DNA of 64,000 nucleotides from CAJBLF01 sp964463255 (GTDB lineage Bacteria > Patescibacteriota > Gracilibacteria > Absconditabacterales > Absconditicoccaceae), in NCBI GenBank assembly GCA_964463255.1, contig CAYXBC010000028.1, forward strand, positions 1 through 64,000, in the 5' to 3' direction. The notes beneath the pieces were generated by a model, which saw nothing but the letters and a program-made list of their open reading frames with translations, ran no database searches and was not told where the DNA came from. Made by a program: the position numbers and the translations under genes. Position 1 is the stretch's first letter, and each line of letters starts with the position of its first letter. Of the stretch, positions 9,101 to 19,154 are shown one piece after another.

Positions 9101-10672
9101 ATGACTGAGCTAACTCAAGAGAAAATGATAGACGGCATAAAGCTGCTGGAAAACAATCAGGCAAAGAAACCGCCTGAAGAAGTATCCAAAAGCAAAAAAT
9201 CAACGAGGATAGATCGTAAGAAAATCGATGCTTTTCTTGATGTAGCAAAAAGACAAGCAAGCGGATTCTACGGTTTTTTCAAGGACAATAGAAACAATAG
9301 CAAGATCACCCTAATCTTAGCACTCTCCACCTCAGCGCTCGCAGTATTTTTTGGATTGCAGCTCTATAGCGATATCACGGTACTCAATGCAAAATCATCT
9401 GACCTTACCAATCTCTCGAGTTATGATGTCCATACTTTGCAGTCTAATCCAAATACGAAAGCTGCACTCAAAAATATGGAGACGATAAAGGATATTGTCC
9501 AAGAAAATGATAGTGTCATATCAGAGATATCACAATATACCAACTATCAGCAGTCATTACAGATACCGTATACTCATCTCCTCAAATATATCTATCTACC
9601 TTCACTCAATGTCCGAAAGGATAATTATACAGAAAAGATCGACACTAATCTCATCTGAATAAAATTTCTTGAGAAGAATCCATACAACGATATTACATTG
9701 ATGCAGAAGCGAAGTGATTTTTTCAAGAATCTTGGCGACAATAATGAATCCAATGAAATAGTCGATTTGGCTATAGGGAATATCGCAGAGGATACGAAAG
9801 GTTTCTTTAGTATGCCGATAACGGTTTCCTTCGAGGCAAGTTCGAAACGTGCATTTCTCTTGTTAGCCGACAAACTTTCGATGACATCCAATAAAGAGAA
9901 TATCTCGCTCATCAATGAATTCTTCTATTACCTTTGGGGTGAAATCAAAAAGAACAAGGATGAGGAAATTAAAAGCATGGTGCGTGATTATCCTAAGATT
10001 TTCGGGACAGGAGAACAGGTAGATCAAGATAAAATGATAGGATATTCCATCTACAACCGGATATTCAACGATTGACCTAATACGCTTATAGATGATAACG
10101 TTATCGATAGGACCATCAAAAGCATCATCTCTTGCAATAATGAGAGTGATGAAGTGTGCTACTACCAATTCAGAGAGAGATACAAGGACATACCTATGCT
10201 AGGATACTTGATTGGAACAGATTTCGGAGCTAACGGAGCAGAAAATCTCAAGAACTTCGTGAAACAGATGCCACCGATTTTATCTATACAAAGCTTCGTA
10301 TTCGATAAGCTCAAGTCTCCGACCCTAGACAACGTTAGCAATAGCAAATACAAATGAACAGTCACTATTTCTGTCTTTGGAAGAAGCGCTTCAGCACAAG
10401 AAGTCGATGAAATCGCTAATGTGCTCGGTAAAAAATGTTTTGAGAAGGATATGAAGCTTTCAGCACAGGAAGGATTAAATCTTGTGCAGGATGCAATCGG
10501 GAAACTCTCTGATATCAATAATATCGATAAGAGTTATGGAGATAATCTTCGAGAACTCAAAGGGATCATCGACCAGCTAAATAAGGATTTTCCTACATTG
10601 AGCAATTACAAAAAAACCATAAAGCTCTTCGAACTCTACAGGATGCTTTATGATGCAGGACTCTGTAAATAA
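9101..10672 (+). CDS. Single-pass membrane protein, second of a linked pair
   Basis: 523 aa, reading through at least three TGA codons. The N-terminal 65 residues are charged, one membrane helix lies at about 67-90, and the rest is a large extracytoplasmic domain with a coiled-coil start. A segment with YTNYQQSLQIPYTHLLKY has a counterpart (NLSNYQQYVSLSIK) in the upstream protein, so the two may be distant paralogs with one topology. They probably form a complex in the envelope. No family recognised; a PilO-like role is only a guess. Confidence 0.7.
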
Positions 10673-10698
10673 AATTTCCTTTTATATGGTAGTGTATA

Positions 10699-11454
10699 TT
10701 ATTCCAGATTGGCATTATGCCATACATGATCAACATCTTCATCATCCTCTAAGGCATCGAGCAAGGTATAGAGCTTATTAGTAGCTTCTTCATTAAGTTT
10801 GACCATATTTTCTGGGATGAATTGGATATCTGATTCGAGGATATGATAATGGGATGCTACGAGTCAATTTTGTACAGTCGCAAAATCTTTTTTGTCGGTA
10901 TAGATGACTACTGAATTTTCTTCTGCTTCAAAATCACTGATAGGAAGTTCCATCGCACGTTCTTCAAGCTCTTCTTTATTGAGCGGCAAAATCTTTTCTA
11001 CCGTCTTTCATTTTTCATGGACAGTTGCCATCATACCATCGATGAGGAATACACCTTGCTCTTTGAACTGCCGGGCTACAGAACCGATAGCACCAAAGGC
11101 TCAGCCATGTTTCTGCATGATATTTTTGATAGTGGTTCAGCTTCTATTAGTATTGGAGGTTAATGCTTTGATAAACAGAGCCACTCCTTCAGGTCCGTAT
11201 CATTCATAGAATATCTCCTCAAGATTTTCACCTTCGAGCTGGCCTGATCATTTCAGGATTGCTTTTTCTACGACCTCTCTCGGAAGGTTATATTGCTTCG
11301 CTTTGCTGAGCGCGAGTTCGAGGGCCGGATTCATTTTAGGATCCGCTCATTTTCTGGCAGCAATCTGGATGATTTTCCCTACTTTCGCATACGCCTGTGA
11401 TTTCTTCGCATCTCATGAAGCTTTCCTTGCCGCGATACTATGCCATCTTCCCAT
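10699..11454 (-). CDS. YebC/PmpR family regulator (TACO1-like)
   Basis: 251 aa, the usual length of the family. It begins MGRWHSIAARKA and ends with DDEDVDHVWHNANLE, both close to the conserved YebC termini (MAGHSKWANIKH..., and VQNVYHN near the end). TGA occurs in place of conserved glycines, for example in RKAS-G-DAKKSQAYAK. Family members bind nucleic acid and act as transcription regulators or as translation factors at difficult motifs. It lies immediately downstream of recX on the same strand. Confidence 0.9.
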
Positions 11455-11550
11455 TTTTCTGAAGGATAAAGTATAAAGACTTTTTAACTGAATATGCTAA
11501 ATTAGAAATTACCTGTCCTCGAAGGAGGGGAAATTAGAAATTACTCTTCC

Positions 11551-11982
11551 TTATTTATTCTCTATCACTTTCTTGATATCGTCTAATGTATACCCCTTCC
11601 TCATAAGCTTTTGGATGATATCAAATCCATCTACATCTCTGCGTTTATATGCCTGGATCTCTTTTTTGATTTTCTGAAGCGTACCTTCACCCATCTCCTG
11701 CTCATATTTTTTCAATACGTCTCTGACTATATCTTGAGGAACTCATTTCTGCTGTAGCTTTTGGATGATGCGGATGGCTGGTCTGCCCTTATTGACGACC
11801 TCACTCCTGATATAACTTTCTGCAAACATAGTATCGTTCACATAGTTTTTTTTCTGGAGCTCTGCAATCGTTTGATCGACTTCGCCTGTGGGATATCATT
11901 TCATATACAGCTGAATCCTCAACTCTTTTTCAGTCTTGGGATAACGATAGATATAATTAAGTGCATAATCGAGACACTGCAT
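11551..11982 (-). CDS. recX: RecX-family regulator of RecA
   Basis: 143 aa with two TGA glycines. It shows the repeated three-helix pattern of RecX: CLDYALNYIYRYPKTEKEL near the start, then VNDTMFAESYIRS, then a last repeat with RRDVDGFDIIQKLMRKGY. It lacks the extra N-terminal part of longer RecX proteins. RecX binds RecA filaments and modulates recombination and the SOS response; recA itself is at the right end of the window. It is followed by a short AT-rich spacer and then yebC. Confidence 0.8.
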
Positions 11983-12063
11983 ACTACAAGAGTAAAATAC
12001 TAAAAATCTATTCTTTCATCTCTCACTTCTCCCTATTCCATTCTCTATTTTTTTTTATAGAAA

Positions 12064-12684
12064 TTATCTCTTCAATGCAAAGTTAATAGTCGATTCATTG
12101 CTGGTGAAGAGTGCGACGATATCTCATTCGGGTATATCAGTAGATTGGATGTCAGAGATTAATGCTTCATGTGTAAAGAACGCGGTGAACTCTTCTACAA
12201 TACTCTTGAGCGAAGCTTCTGAACTAGAAAACAGCAAGGTAACCTTATCATCTACATTATAGTTTGCATCTTTTCTCATCTGATTGAGAAATCTAGAGAT
12301 TTCGCGAGCGATACCTTCCCTCTGGAGTTCGGGCGTGAGCTGGAGATCAAGCTTAGCAATGATGTTTTGGTCTACGGCCATATTTTCTCCTTCCAATCCT
12401 TCATATGCGATTTCATATTCGCCTGGGGCTAAGGTCCATTCATTGCCTTCATGATCGAAAATAATTATTTTTCCGTCACCGGCATCTTTGATATTTCCTT
12501 GTTTTCCATACTGGATAATCTTACCAGTATCTTTGCCGAATTTAGCGGAAAGTTGGGACCCGATAGGTTTGAACGTCTTGTGTATTTTAAGTGAATGATC
12601 GAGCTCATCGATCTGTTTGACATTCACTTCCTCCTTGATAATGTCGCCATATTTCTTGAGAAGCGCCTGAGCTGAGAGAGCCAT
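12064..12684 (-). CDS. Free-standing C-terminal domain of isoleucyl-tRNA synthetase
   Basis: 206 aa. A KTFKPIGSQLSAKFGK segment and the later LTPELQREGIAREISRFL and RKDANYNVDDKV stretches match the extreme C-terminal domain of the eukaryote-like IleRS (ileS2 type). No HIGH or KMSKS catalytic core is present, and the 150 nt upstream leads only to the divergent DHFR gene. Either ileS is split, with the catalytic part elsewhere, or this is a remnant. The frame is clean, with one TGA read as glycine, which favours a functional protein. The ATG at 12684 is chosen over an upstream TTG. Confidence 0.75.
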
Positions 12685-12834
12685 GTGTAGTCTACGATAA
12701 CCAGATAAATATGCCGGACATATATACAAATATAGCCCCTGAAAGCAATCCGAAAAAAATCATCGTTGAAAAAAACGAGGGAATAACTAATCTCTCACCA
12801 TAGAGAAAATATTTTAATCTTGTAATCAAATTGT
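12685..12834. other. Divergent intergenic region
   Basis: 150 nt between the IleRS C-terminal domain gene (leftward) and the DHFR gene (rightward). It is AT-rich. I see no clear promoter boxes or continuation of the IleRS coding sequence. Confidence 0.4.
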
Positions 12835-13293
12835 ATGATTATCAATATGATAGCCGCCATGGCATCCAATAGAATTGTGGGCAGAGACAATAAACTCCCA
12901 CGGCATTATTCCGCTGATCTGCAGCATTTCAAAAAAGTGACGAGTGGGCATATCGTCGTCATGGGATACAATACCTTCTTGTCTATCGGCAGACTGCTTC
13001 CCAATAGGAGAAATATTGTACTCTACAACCAACCTGTCGAAGGCATGGAGACCTATGAAAGCATCGAAGCTATGAAAAAACAATTGGAATCCGAACATAT
13101 TGATCAGATTTTTATCATCGGAGGAGCGAGCATCTATCGCCAATTTCTCCCGATGGCTGAGTATATTTATTTGACGGAAATCAAAAAAACGTATGAGTGA
13201 GACACAAGCTTTCCCGAATTTGAACATGAGTTTTATGAGGTAGAAAGAGAACAGGGAGAGGAAATGGATTTTGTTGTCTACAAAAGAAAATAA
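12835..13293 (+). CDS. folA: Dihydrofolate reductase
   Basis: 152 aa, slightly short for the family (about 160). Recognisable parts are IAAMASNRIVGRDNKLP, the ADLQHFKK segment carrying the acidic catalytic residue, GHIVVMGYNTFLSIG, and IFIIGGASIYRQF with the paired glycines that contact NADPH. The normally conserved Trp after LP is Arg here. One TGA codon (13198-13200) follows TYE. It reduces dihydrofolate to tetrahydrofolate with NADPH. No thymidylate synthase is nearby. Its stop lies 7 nt from that of the convergent HAD-like gene. Confidence 0.9.
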
Positions 13294-13300
13294 TTGAAGC

Positions 13301-14116
13301 TTAGAATAATGGTTTACTAGCAGATTTGCGGTGTATAGATTCTTTTCTGATGATTTTGGGCTCCTGAGTATTATAGAGCATAAACGAGATATTCGGATGT
13401 TTCTCCACGGAAGTCTCTATAATCTGTTGGGTGACTGCATCGATATTCTTCTTGCTGTCATCGCTAAATCAGATACTGATATGTCTATTTTTCATAAACT
13501 CTTTACCATAATAACTGGTATAGGTAGTTATCGTTTTTTTGATGCATTTTTCAAAAGCCAATGCTTTTTTTTCTCCTGTTCTTTTTTTTCACCATCTGAA
13601 TGCTTTGACGATTTCATCGTTGGCACAAGGGATATAGAGGTTATTACTGAGATAGAGATTGATAATCCATTCTACACTATGTGTACGATCACGGAGATGA
13701 TTGCGCATATTATAGTCCATCTCTTCTCTTTGGGATTGAGTCAATACTTCATAGATAATTTTCTTATGCATTTCAGCAAATTCTTGCTGTGGATTACCAC
13801 GAGCGGTGACGATATGGGCAGGTGCAGCTTCTATGGTAGCAGTCACGAATTTATCCCAGCTTGGTCCAAACCTCTTATCATCAATCGCCTCGAAGACATC
13901 CTTGATGAGTTTGCCGTATCATCTAAATTCTCTCATAGAATAATCAAAGTCATCATGCAATCTTACATGTTCAGTATCTTGCATCCTTATATCAAAATCT
14001 GCATTGGGTACAGCTTCTTCCTGTCGGCTAGCATCTGGCTGTTTGACGAGCAGATAGACAGGGGTTTTGGTATGGACGATATTTTGGTCGAGGTCGAAGA
14101 CATAAGATTTGAGCAT
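13301..14116 (-). CDS. HAD-superfamily-like hydrolase
   Basis: 271 aa with two TGA codons. Three HAD motifs can be placed: motif I as YVFDLDQN near residues 5-12, motif II as IVTARG around residue 100, and motif IV as GFSDDSKKNID near residue 225. The middle part is unusual and rich in charged helices. HAD enzymes are mostly phosphatases that use the first Asp as nucleophile. The substrate cannot be told; the TARG form of motif II also occurs in polynucleotide 3-prime phosphatases. Confidence 0.7.
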
Positions 14117-14195
14117 GAAAAAGATATTCAGGATAAATGATAATTTTTATAGTTATTTAATAGAAAATGTCAAGATAAGATAACTTCAGGAAAAA

Positions 14196-14224
14196 TAAAA
14201 AAAAGATCGGCAATACGCCGACCT
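14196..14224 (-). terminator. Terminator of the 14233-14649 gene
   Basis: On the minus strand GGTCGGC and GCCGATC pair around GTATT, followed by eight T residues. It lies 9 nt past the stop codon. Confidence 0.75.
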
Positions 14225-14232
14225 TATGAGAT

Positions 14233-14649
14233 TTATTTTATACATTTGATCTGGCGCCAATGAGCAACATTTTCTTGAGCACGGGCATAGACCCAAGGCG
14301 AAGCATCAGCAGCGGATTTCATCAATACGGTGACTAGTTGTCCCCAATGAGTATAGAGTGTAGAGATAAACTCCATTTGCTGCAGCGTGGTGATGTCACC
14401 ACTATAGCGAACAGGTGTATTTTGCGAATACAAGCAGACAGAGATACATCCTGGTTCAAATCCACAAATATGTAAAGGATTCATATTGTGCTTATCCAGA
14501 TAGCCGATAACTATTGTCGCCGAGTCTGTATAGCACAAGAGCGCATGTCGTTCATCCAGGATACCGAGATTGCACAACTCCTGAAGGATTTCAGTCTCTA
14601 TCCTCTCTGGCGTAAAAAACGGATGAGAACAGATTTTTTTATTTTTCAT
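14233..14649 (-). CDS. Small protein, unknown function
   Basis: 138 aa starting MKNKKICSHPFF, rich in Cys, His and Trp, with no signal peptide or membrane helix. No TGA is used among about seven glycines. It stands alone with its own promoter (14676-14703) and terminator, the same cassette style as the genes at 5-7 kb and 44-48 kb. No family recognised. Confidence 0.6.
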   Translation of the reverse strand: MKNKKICSHPFFTPERIETEILQELCNLGILDERHALLCYTDSATIVIGYLDKHNMNPLHICGFEPGCISVCLYSQNTPVRYSGDITTLQQMEFISTLYTHWGQLVTVLMKSAADASPWVYARAQENVAHWRQIKCIK

Positions 14650-14675
14650 AGAGAGTATTTTTATTATTAATTTTT

Positions 14676-14703
14676 TATATATGTATATATAATGAAAAGT
14701 CAA
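14676..14703 (-). promoter_or_regulatory. Promoter, TTGACT-16-TATATA
   Basis: On the minus strand TTGACT (14698-14703) and TATATA (14676-14681) are 16 nt apart, about 27 nt upstream of the ATG at 14649. Confidence 0.65.
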
Positions 14704-14716
14704 CTAAAGAAAAAAT

Positions 14717-15442
14717 TTACAACCTAATATACCTGATAATCTCTTCTTTCTCTTTGTAGGTATTATGCAGATCTTCCCAGTCGGGTAGCTTATCAATATC
14801 CCAGTCGCCGATACGCGTCCTTCTTAGTTGAATCAGTGTCCCTCACATGCCAAATTGTTGTCCGAGTCGATACGCGATGGATCTGATATAGGTACCGGAA
14901 CCGACATCTATCTGTATCTGCAGGAGGGGAAACTCATACTTCAAGATGTAATATTTCTGGACCTTCATCACTTTAGTTTCTTCTCTGATTTTTCCTTCTC
15001 TCGCATCATCGTACGACCTTTTCCCTGCGATTTTTTTTGCACTAAAAGCGGGGAGTGGTAACTCATATTCTGGGATGAGTTTATCCAATTTTTTCGTGAT
15101 TTCTCCCAATGTCGGCGCTTCTACACTTCCAGACTCCATTTCAATTCACTGTATTGTTCAATCCCTCATCCATAATTCGAAATTTTGAATTTTTTCCCAA
15201 TATTCCATATCCCGGGTATCGGTCAGTTTAGAAAAATCGATAGTAGCAATATAGGATTTATCTAGTCAGATAAGTTCTGTGAGTTTTTTTGTATCTTTAT
15301 CTAGTGCAAGTATCATCAGACCGGTAGCCATAGGATCGAGCGTTCAGCTATGTCAGATTTTCTGTTTGGGGAAATGACGCTTGAAGATGCGGATGACATC
15401 GAAACTCGTTATCCGTGCTGGTTTATCGACTGCGAGAAACAT
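14717..15442 (-). CDS. truB: tRNA pseudouridine-55 synthase TruB, short form
   Basis: 241 aa. It begins MFLAVDKPARITSFDV and carries the catalytic motif GHSGTLDP, in which both glycines are TGA codons and the Asp is the catalytic residue. Later it has GSGTYIRSIAYRLGQ, also typical of TruB. It is shorter than E. coli TruB (314 aa) and seems to lack the C-terminal PUA domain. It isomerises U55 in the T arm of tRNA. The ATG is the one that places the canonical DKP motif at the N-terminus. Confidence 0.92.
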
Positions 15443-15642
15443 AAATATAAAGGACGAAGTAAAAGGGATGATATTGTTTTTTTGAAGAGTAGAGAAGCAG
15501 AAAGATTTTGCAATCGGAAAATAGTATCATACAAAGCCGAGTTGCAAATTCCAAGTTTCATATCCATATAATGAAATCAAGTTGATTTTTTTCGAGAAAC
15601 CAATAGTATCCGGAGTGTTATTTATCGTTTTCGTCATAGCCT

Positions 15643-15936
15643 ATGAATACGCTCTTCGAGATCCTCAAAGGAATATTCTTCTTCCTGACTATTGTTGTCG
15701 GGTTGTTCTTCTTGAGAGGAGGTATCATCTTCGGTCCTGAATATCAGGTCATAATCAAACAGATAGTGATGCCGTGATATCTAGTGTTTTGTGGAACGAT
15801 GTTCTGATATATCGCTGCCCGCATCCAGATTGGCTACGAAGATGACCATCCACACATGAATACAATCTATGTGAGATCATTCGTATTCGGGGTGATTCTA
15901 TGAGTCGTCTTGGCAGTGTTGTATATGTTCATCTAA
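15643..15936 (+). CDS. Three-helix membrane protein, unknown function
   Basis: 97 aa with three TGA glycines. Hydrophobic segments lie near residues 8-25, 42-58 and 78-97. A TAG in frame just upstream fixes the start. It heads a rightward set of small membrane and secreted proteins (15.6-18.2 kb) that may be one transcript. No family recognised. Confidence 0.6.
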
Positions 15937-15960
15937 GATTTAAAGATATATGCTCTCGGT

Positions 15961-16497
15961 ATGAAACACACTTCGATAACGGTATTACTGCTAACGATAG
16001 TATTGGCTGGATGTGTTTCCAAGTCCAATTTTTCGCTTACCTTCGATCAATTTACGATGAAATTCTACGATAACAAGAAGATATATAGCGATATGCTTTG
16101 AGGGAAGAGCAGTATGGGAATGCCGATACTTATCCAGATGAAAGAGGAATATACGGGATGAACTTCCGGATTTATCAATTCTTTGATTATCGTCAAGACG
16201 CCTGTCCAGACAGGAATAGATATGCAAACCCTAGTAGTAGCCAACGCAAAGACGCTCAGTTACAAGCTGACCAAATATGTAGCGACAGAAAATAGGTTGA
16301 AATCACTGAAATGCGGTAAGACACAATATTCTTGATATATAACGGCATTTTCCTATCAATTGGACAATCAAAAATTATTTGATGGACAATATTTCTTCCA
16401 GGCGGATGATTATCTCTATGTAGTCTCACTGTCTGCTGATGATGAGAAGGATATCACGAGTTTTATCAAAAGCATAGGGACGATAAAATGCCTATAA
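15961..16497 (+). CDS. Predicted lipoprotein
   Basis: 178 aa with a lipoprotein signal peptide: positively charged start, hydrophobic stretch, then lipobox VLAGC with the Cys at residue 18. Three TGA codons encode glycine. The mature part is mixed alpha/beta with two further cysteines (LKCGKTQ and IKCL at the end), which could form a disulphide. It would be anchored on the outer face of the cell membrane. It starts 24 nt after the upstream membrane protein gene. Confidence 0.75.
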
Positions 16498-16546
16498 TAG
16501 TAATGTAGAAATTAGAATATTCTTTTAATCTTTTACTCAAGTTGTC

Positions 16547-17320
16547 ATGTCAGATCAGACGGATTTCTTCAACGAACCGAGCAACCTTAGCGGATGGCAG
16601 TTGGTAGGTAAGGTATGTATCGGACTTCTCATAGGGGGGATTATCGCAGCATTGCTTTTCGTAATCCTTACATTCATGGGAGAAATGTTCAAGAGTGCAT
16701 TCGGTCAGCAAGGAAGTTCAAATGTAAACCCGCTCTTGTCGCTGGTACTGCTCTTTATAGGATTCATGAGTACCTTCATCGGCAATATTGCTATATGAGG
16801 TCTCTATAGTCTTTTCTTCAATAGGAAATATTACAATACTGCAAAGATGTTCGGTTTGCTGTTCTTAACCAACGGGATACTCTTTTTCTTCCTTGCACCT
16901 ATCTATATAGTATTTGCTAATCAGATAGATGTACTGTTTCTTATCCTATGATTCCATATCTTATTTTCCGTGTTTACGTCAGCAGCACAGATAGAATTCT
17001 CCACCAATCCAAATTATAGCGCTTCAGGATTTATGGGAAATATTTTAGGGTTTGTATTTGCATTCCTAGCATATGCACTGATTTACAAGATGTGATGATC
17101 TGCATCTGTCCAGCAGAGGATTTATCTCTTCATGCTTCTGCCTCCTATCTTGGCATATATGATTATACCTTTCGGAGCAGGTATCCGAGAAAAAATATAT
17201 TATAAATCATATGAGATGGGAAATAATGGATTCTACATCCCTTCCATTTCAGCGGCTGATATATTGGAACAAGCTCAGGAAGAAGGTTCTGAAGATGAAG
17301 AAGTAAATATAGAAAATTAA
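16547..17320 (+). CDS. Polytopic membrane protein, unknown function
   Basis: 257 aa with about six hydrophobic segments between residues 20 and 220 and a strongly acidic C-terminus (EEGSEDEEVN). Four TGA glycines are read. The ATG start MSDQTDFFNEP lies 49 nt after the lipoprotein gene. I do not recognise the family; the acidic tail probably faces the cytoplasm. Confidence 0.65.
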
Positions 17321-17350
17321 CAGGAAAACGACAAAATCAATGTTGAATTT

Positions 17351-17420
17351 TTCCCTCCAGGATAAGTCCTCCTCCGAGGACAAGCCCTCCTTCGAGGACA
17401 AGCCCTCCTTCGAGGACACG
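17351..17420. repeat. Tandem 18-bp repeat cluster
   Basis: An 18-bp unit of the form TTCGAGGACAAGCCCTCC is repeated about three times in a row, slightly diverged at the left end. Each unit holds an internal palindrome (CCTCCTTCGAGGA). A related single hairpin, in opposite orientation, lies near 11517. Confidence 0.65.
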
Positions 17421-17446
17421 TGAATGTAGGACTTTGTCATATTACT

Positions 17447-17516
17447 CACTATGGTAATTTACAATAGTGCATAATAAGACAAAACCTTCATCCAACATCC
17501 ATCATCCAAAATCAAT
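17447..17516. repeat. Dispersed repeat, copy 1
   Basis: About 70 bp beginning CTATGGTAATTTACAATAG and ending with CATCCATCATCCAAAATCAA. A second copy is found inside the inverted-repeat element at 37206-37363, there from about 37288. The two copies agree almost base for base over most of their length. Confidence 0.65.
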
Positions 17517-17544
17517 GTAATATTTAAAATAATTCTCCCTCTCT

Positions 17545-17937
17545 ATGTATCTCTATCATATAGCATCACTCACCAAATTTGTCCTCGGACTTGCAATTAT
17601 AGTAATTACCTATACGTCGATAAATGTATACGAAGATCCAGTCATAGGGATAGGACTCGCGATGCTCGGAATATTTATTGCTGCATGGGGAGCAAGTTTC
17701 TATCTTTTTCTCGCATTGCAGAGATTTTTCCGTGATCTACCTAAAGATCGTCTGATCAAGGAGAGCTATAAGCTGTCGTTGCTCTTCGGAATCTATGTGC
17801 TGATCAATGCATTGTTTCTGCTCCTAGGATATCGGAGCAAATTCCTCTGAATCATCCTCCTCGCAGGATTTATTATCCTCCAGGTAGTTTTATTCTCTGA
17901 ACAAACAAACAAAACAGATGAATTCCCAAATATCTAA
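17545..17937 (+). CDS. Small polytopic membrane protein
   Basis: 130 aa with four hydrophobic segments (about residues 10-28, 32-56, 80-97 and 102-118) and one TGA glycine. The last 20 nt overlap the start of the next gene, so the two are translationally linked. No family recognised. Confidence 0.6.
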
Positions 17938-18238
17938 TATTGTCACACAGATCGAGGAAAAACTGAAGACCGTCTATGACCCAGAATTTCCTATGGTTGA
18001 TATCTATACCTTATGATTGATTTATAAGGTGGATTTTGTGCCTACAGAAAAAAATGTTCTTATCTTGATGACCTTTACAACGCCCTTCTGTCCTATGGCA
18101 GATATGCTGCAAGCGATGGTAAAAAATGCAGTGCTTGAAGTAGTCCCTGATGCGAACGTACAGATAGAAATAACTTTTGAGCCCGTATGGAATCAGACGA
18201 TGATAAAGGATCCTGATTTACAGAGGATGTTTGAATAA
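17918..18238 (+). CDS. SufT/MIP18-like (DUF59, PaaD-type) protein
   Basis: 106 aa. The DUF59 pattern is clear: KLKTVYDPEFPMVDIYTLG at the start, where the last glycine is TGA, and TTPFCPMADML in the middle with its conserved Cys-Pro. Family members take part in iron-sulphur cluster assembly or delivery. A cysteine desulphurase (sufS) lies at 52 kb, not in the same operon. It overlaps the preceding gene by 20 nt and is followed by a terminator. Confidence 0.85.
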
Positions 18239-18281
18239 ATGAGAGAACGGATACATGATGAAATAATAAAAAAATATGAAA

Positions 18282-18307
18282 AACCTGGCTATTCGCCAGG
18301 TTTTTTT
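18282..18307 (+). terminator. Terminator after the SufT-like gene
   Basis: AACCTGGC and GCCAGGTT form a perfect 8-bp stem with loop TATTC, followed by T residues. Confidence 0.75.
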
Positions 18308-18324
18308 AAAAGTGTAATACATTA

Positions 18325-18942
18325 CTAGTTAGCTGTAGTAGTCTGATCTCTCATATGCAGTCATCTTCCTTGAACTTGACCCATACCTTTCATTCATTTT
18401 CTTTGACCAATTCCCATACCATCTCATTGTGGACCTTGTATTCAAAGCGCTACTCCTAGAGCTCTCGCTTTTTCTTGGTAGCTATACATCTCTTGATACT
18501 GTTTGAATTTCGCTTCTGTGTCTATTTTACTAACAAGAGGTGAATTTGCATTGAGTTTTTGCCAAGCAGTATAATCGCCTGCAGCAATTGCTTTATTGAT
18601 ATTAGTATGAAGCTCCTCAAGCTCCAATGAATTAGCAGCCATTTCTTCAAACTGAGTCTGTGTCATATTGATAGTGATACCATAAGTTGTATGCGCCCTT
18701 ACAAATCCCGTGTAATCTTTGGCTTTGATAGCTGTGCCTACTGCTGTTCTAAATGCTGCATCATCTCATGTACTGGTAAATTGATGTTTCATGCCGTCAC
18801 GATTGCCCATCATTTTTGCTCATGAGCCATAGCCCCCCATTTTGTTAGTCCCTGTACTTCATGCAAATGTAGTTGCTCAAAGTACCATACTAATGATTCC
18901 AAGTAGTCAGATGCTACTCGCTACGATAAATTTTGTTTTCAT
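18325..18942 (-). CDS. Secreted Gly-rich protein, unknown function
   Basis: 205 aa with a signal peptide of about 27 residues (MKTKFIVASSIGLLG...TTFA). Glycine-rich patches occur just after it and again near the C-terminus, where most glycines are TGA codons. Between them lie two similar helical stretches of the type AAFRTAVGTAIKAKDYTGF and HTNINKAIAAGDYTAWQKL, an internal repeat. Such repeats are seen in small secreted proteins of other CPR bacteria. Function unknown. Confidence 0.65.
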
Positions 18943-18965
18943 GTCTTGCGTATAAAAGTGTAAAA

Positions 18966-18986
18966 GCGTCAAATTCAATTTGACGC
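18966..18986. promoter_or_regulatory. 21-bp palindrome, possible operator
   Basis: GCGTCAAATT and AATTTGACGC are perfect inverted repeats around a single C. It lies 24 nt upstream of the secreted protein gene (18942, minus strand) and includes a TTGAC sequence. No T-run follows, so it looks like a protein-binding site rather than a terminator. Confidence 0.45.
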
Positions 18987-19154
18987 CCCCAGTATATATA
19001 TGTACCTTAAACAAAACTAAAGATTACCTTAAAGAGAATTTAATGTAGGATTCAGCACGAAGCAGTGAGGAATAAGTATAAAGTAAAAACTGATGTATCC
19101 CCGTAGGAGAAAATCAGAAATTGTTCTCTTCGAGAATAAAAGAAATTAGAAATT

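Noticed and set aside
15350..15571. Plus-strand frame of 73 codons
   Set aside because: It is the antisense of the truB N-terminus, whose catalytic motif lies on the other strand.
18240..18329. Thirty-codon frame after the SufT-like gene
   Set aside because: It consists largely of the terminator hairpin.
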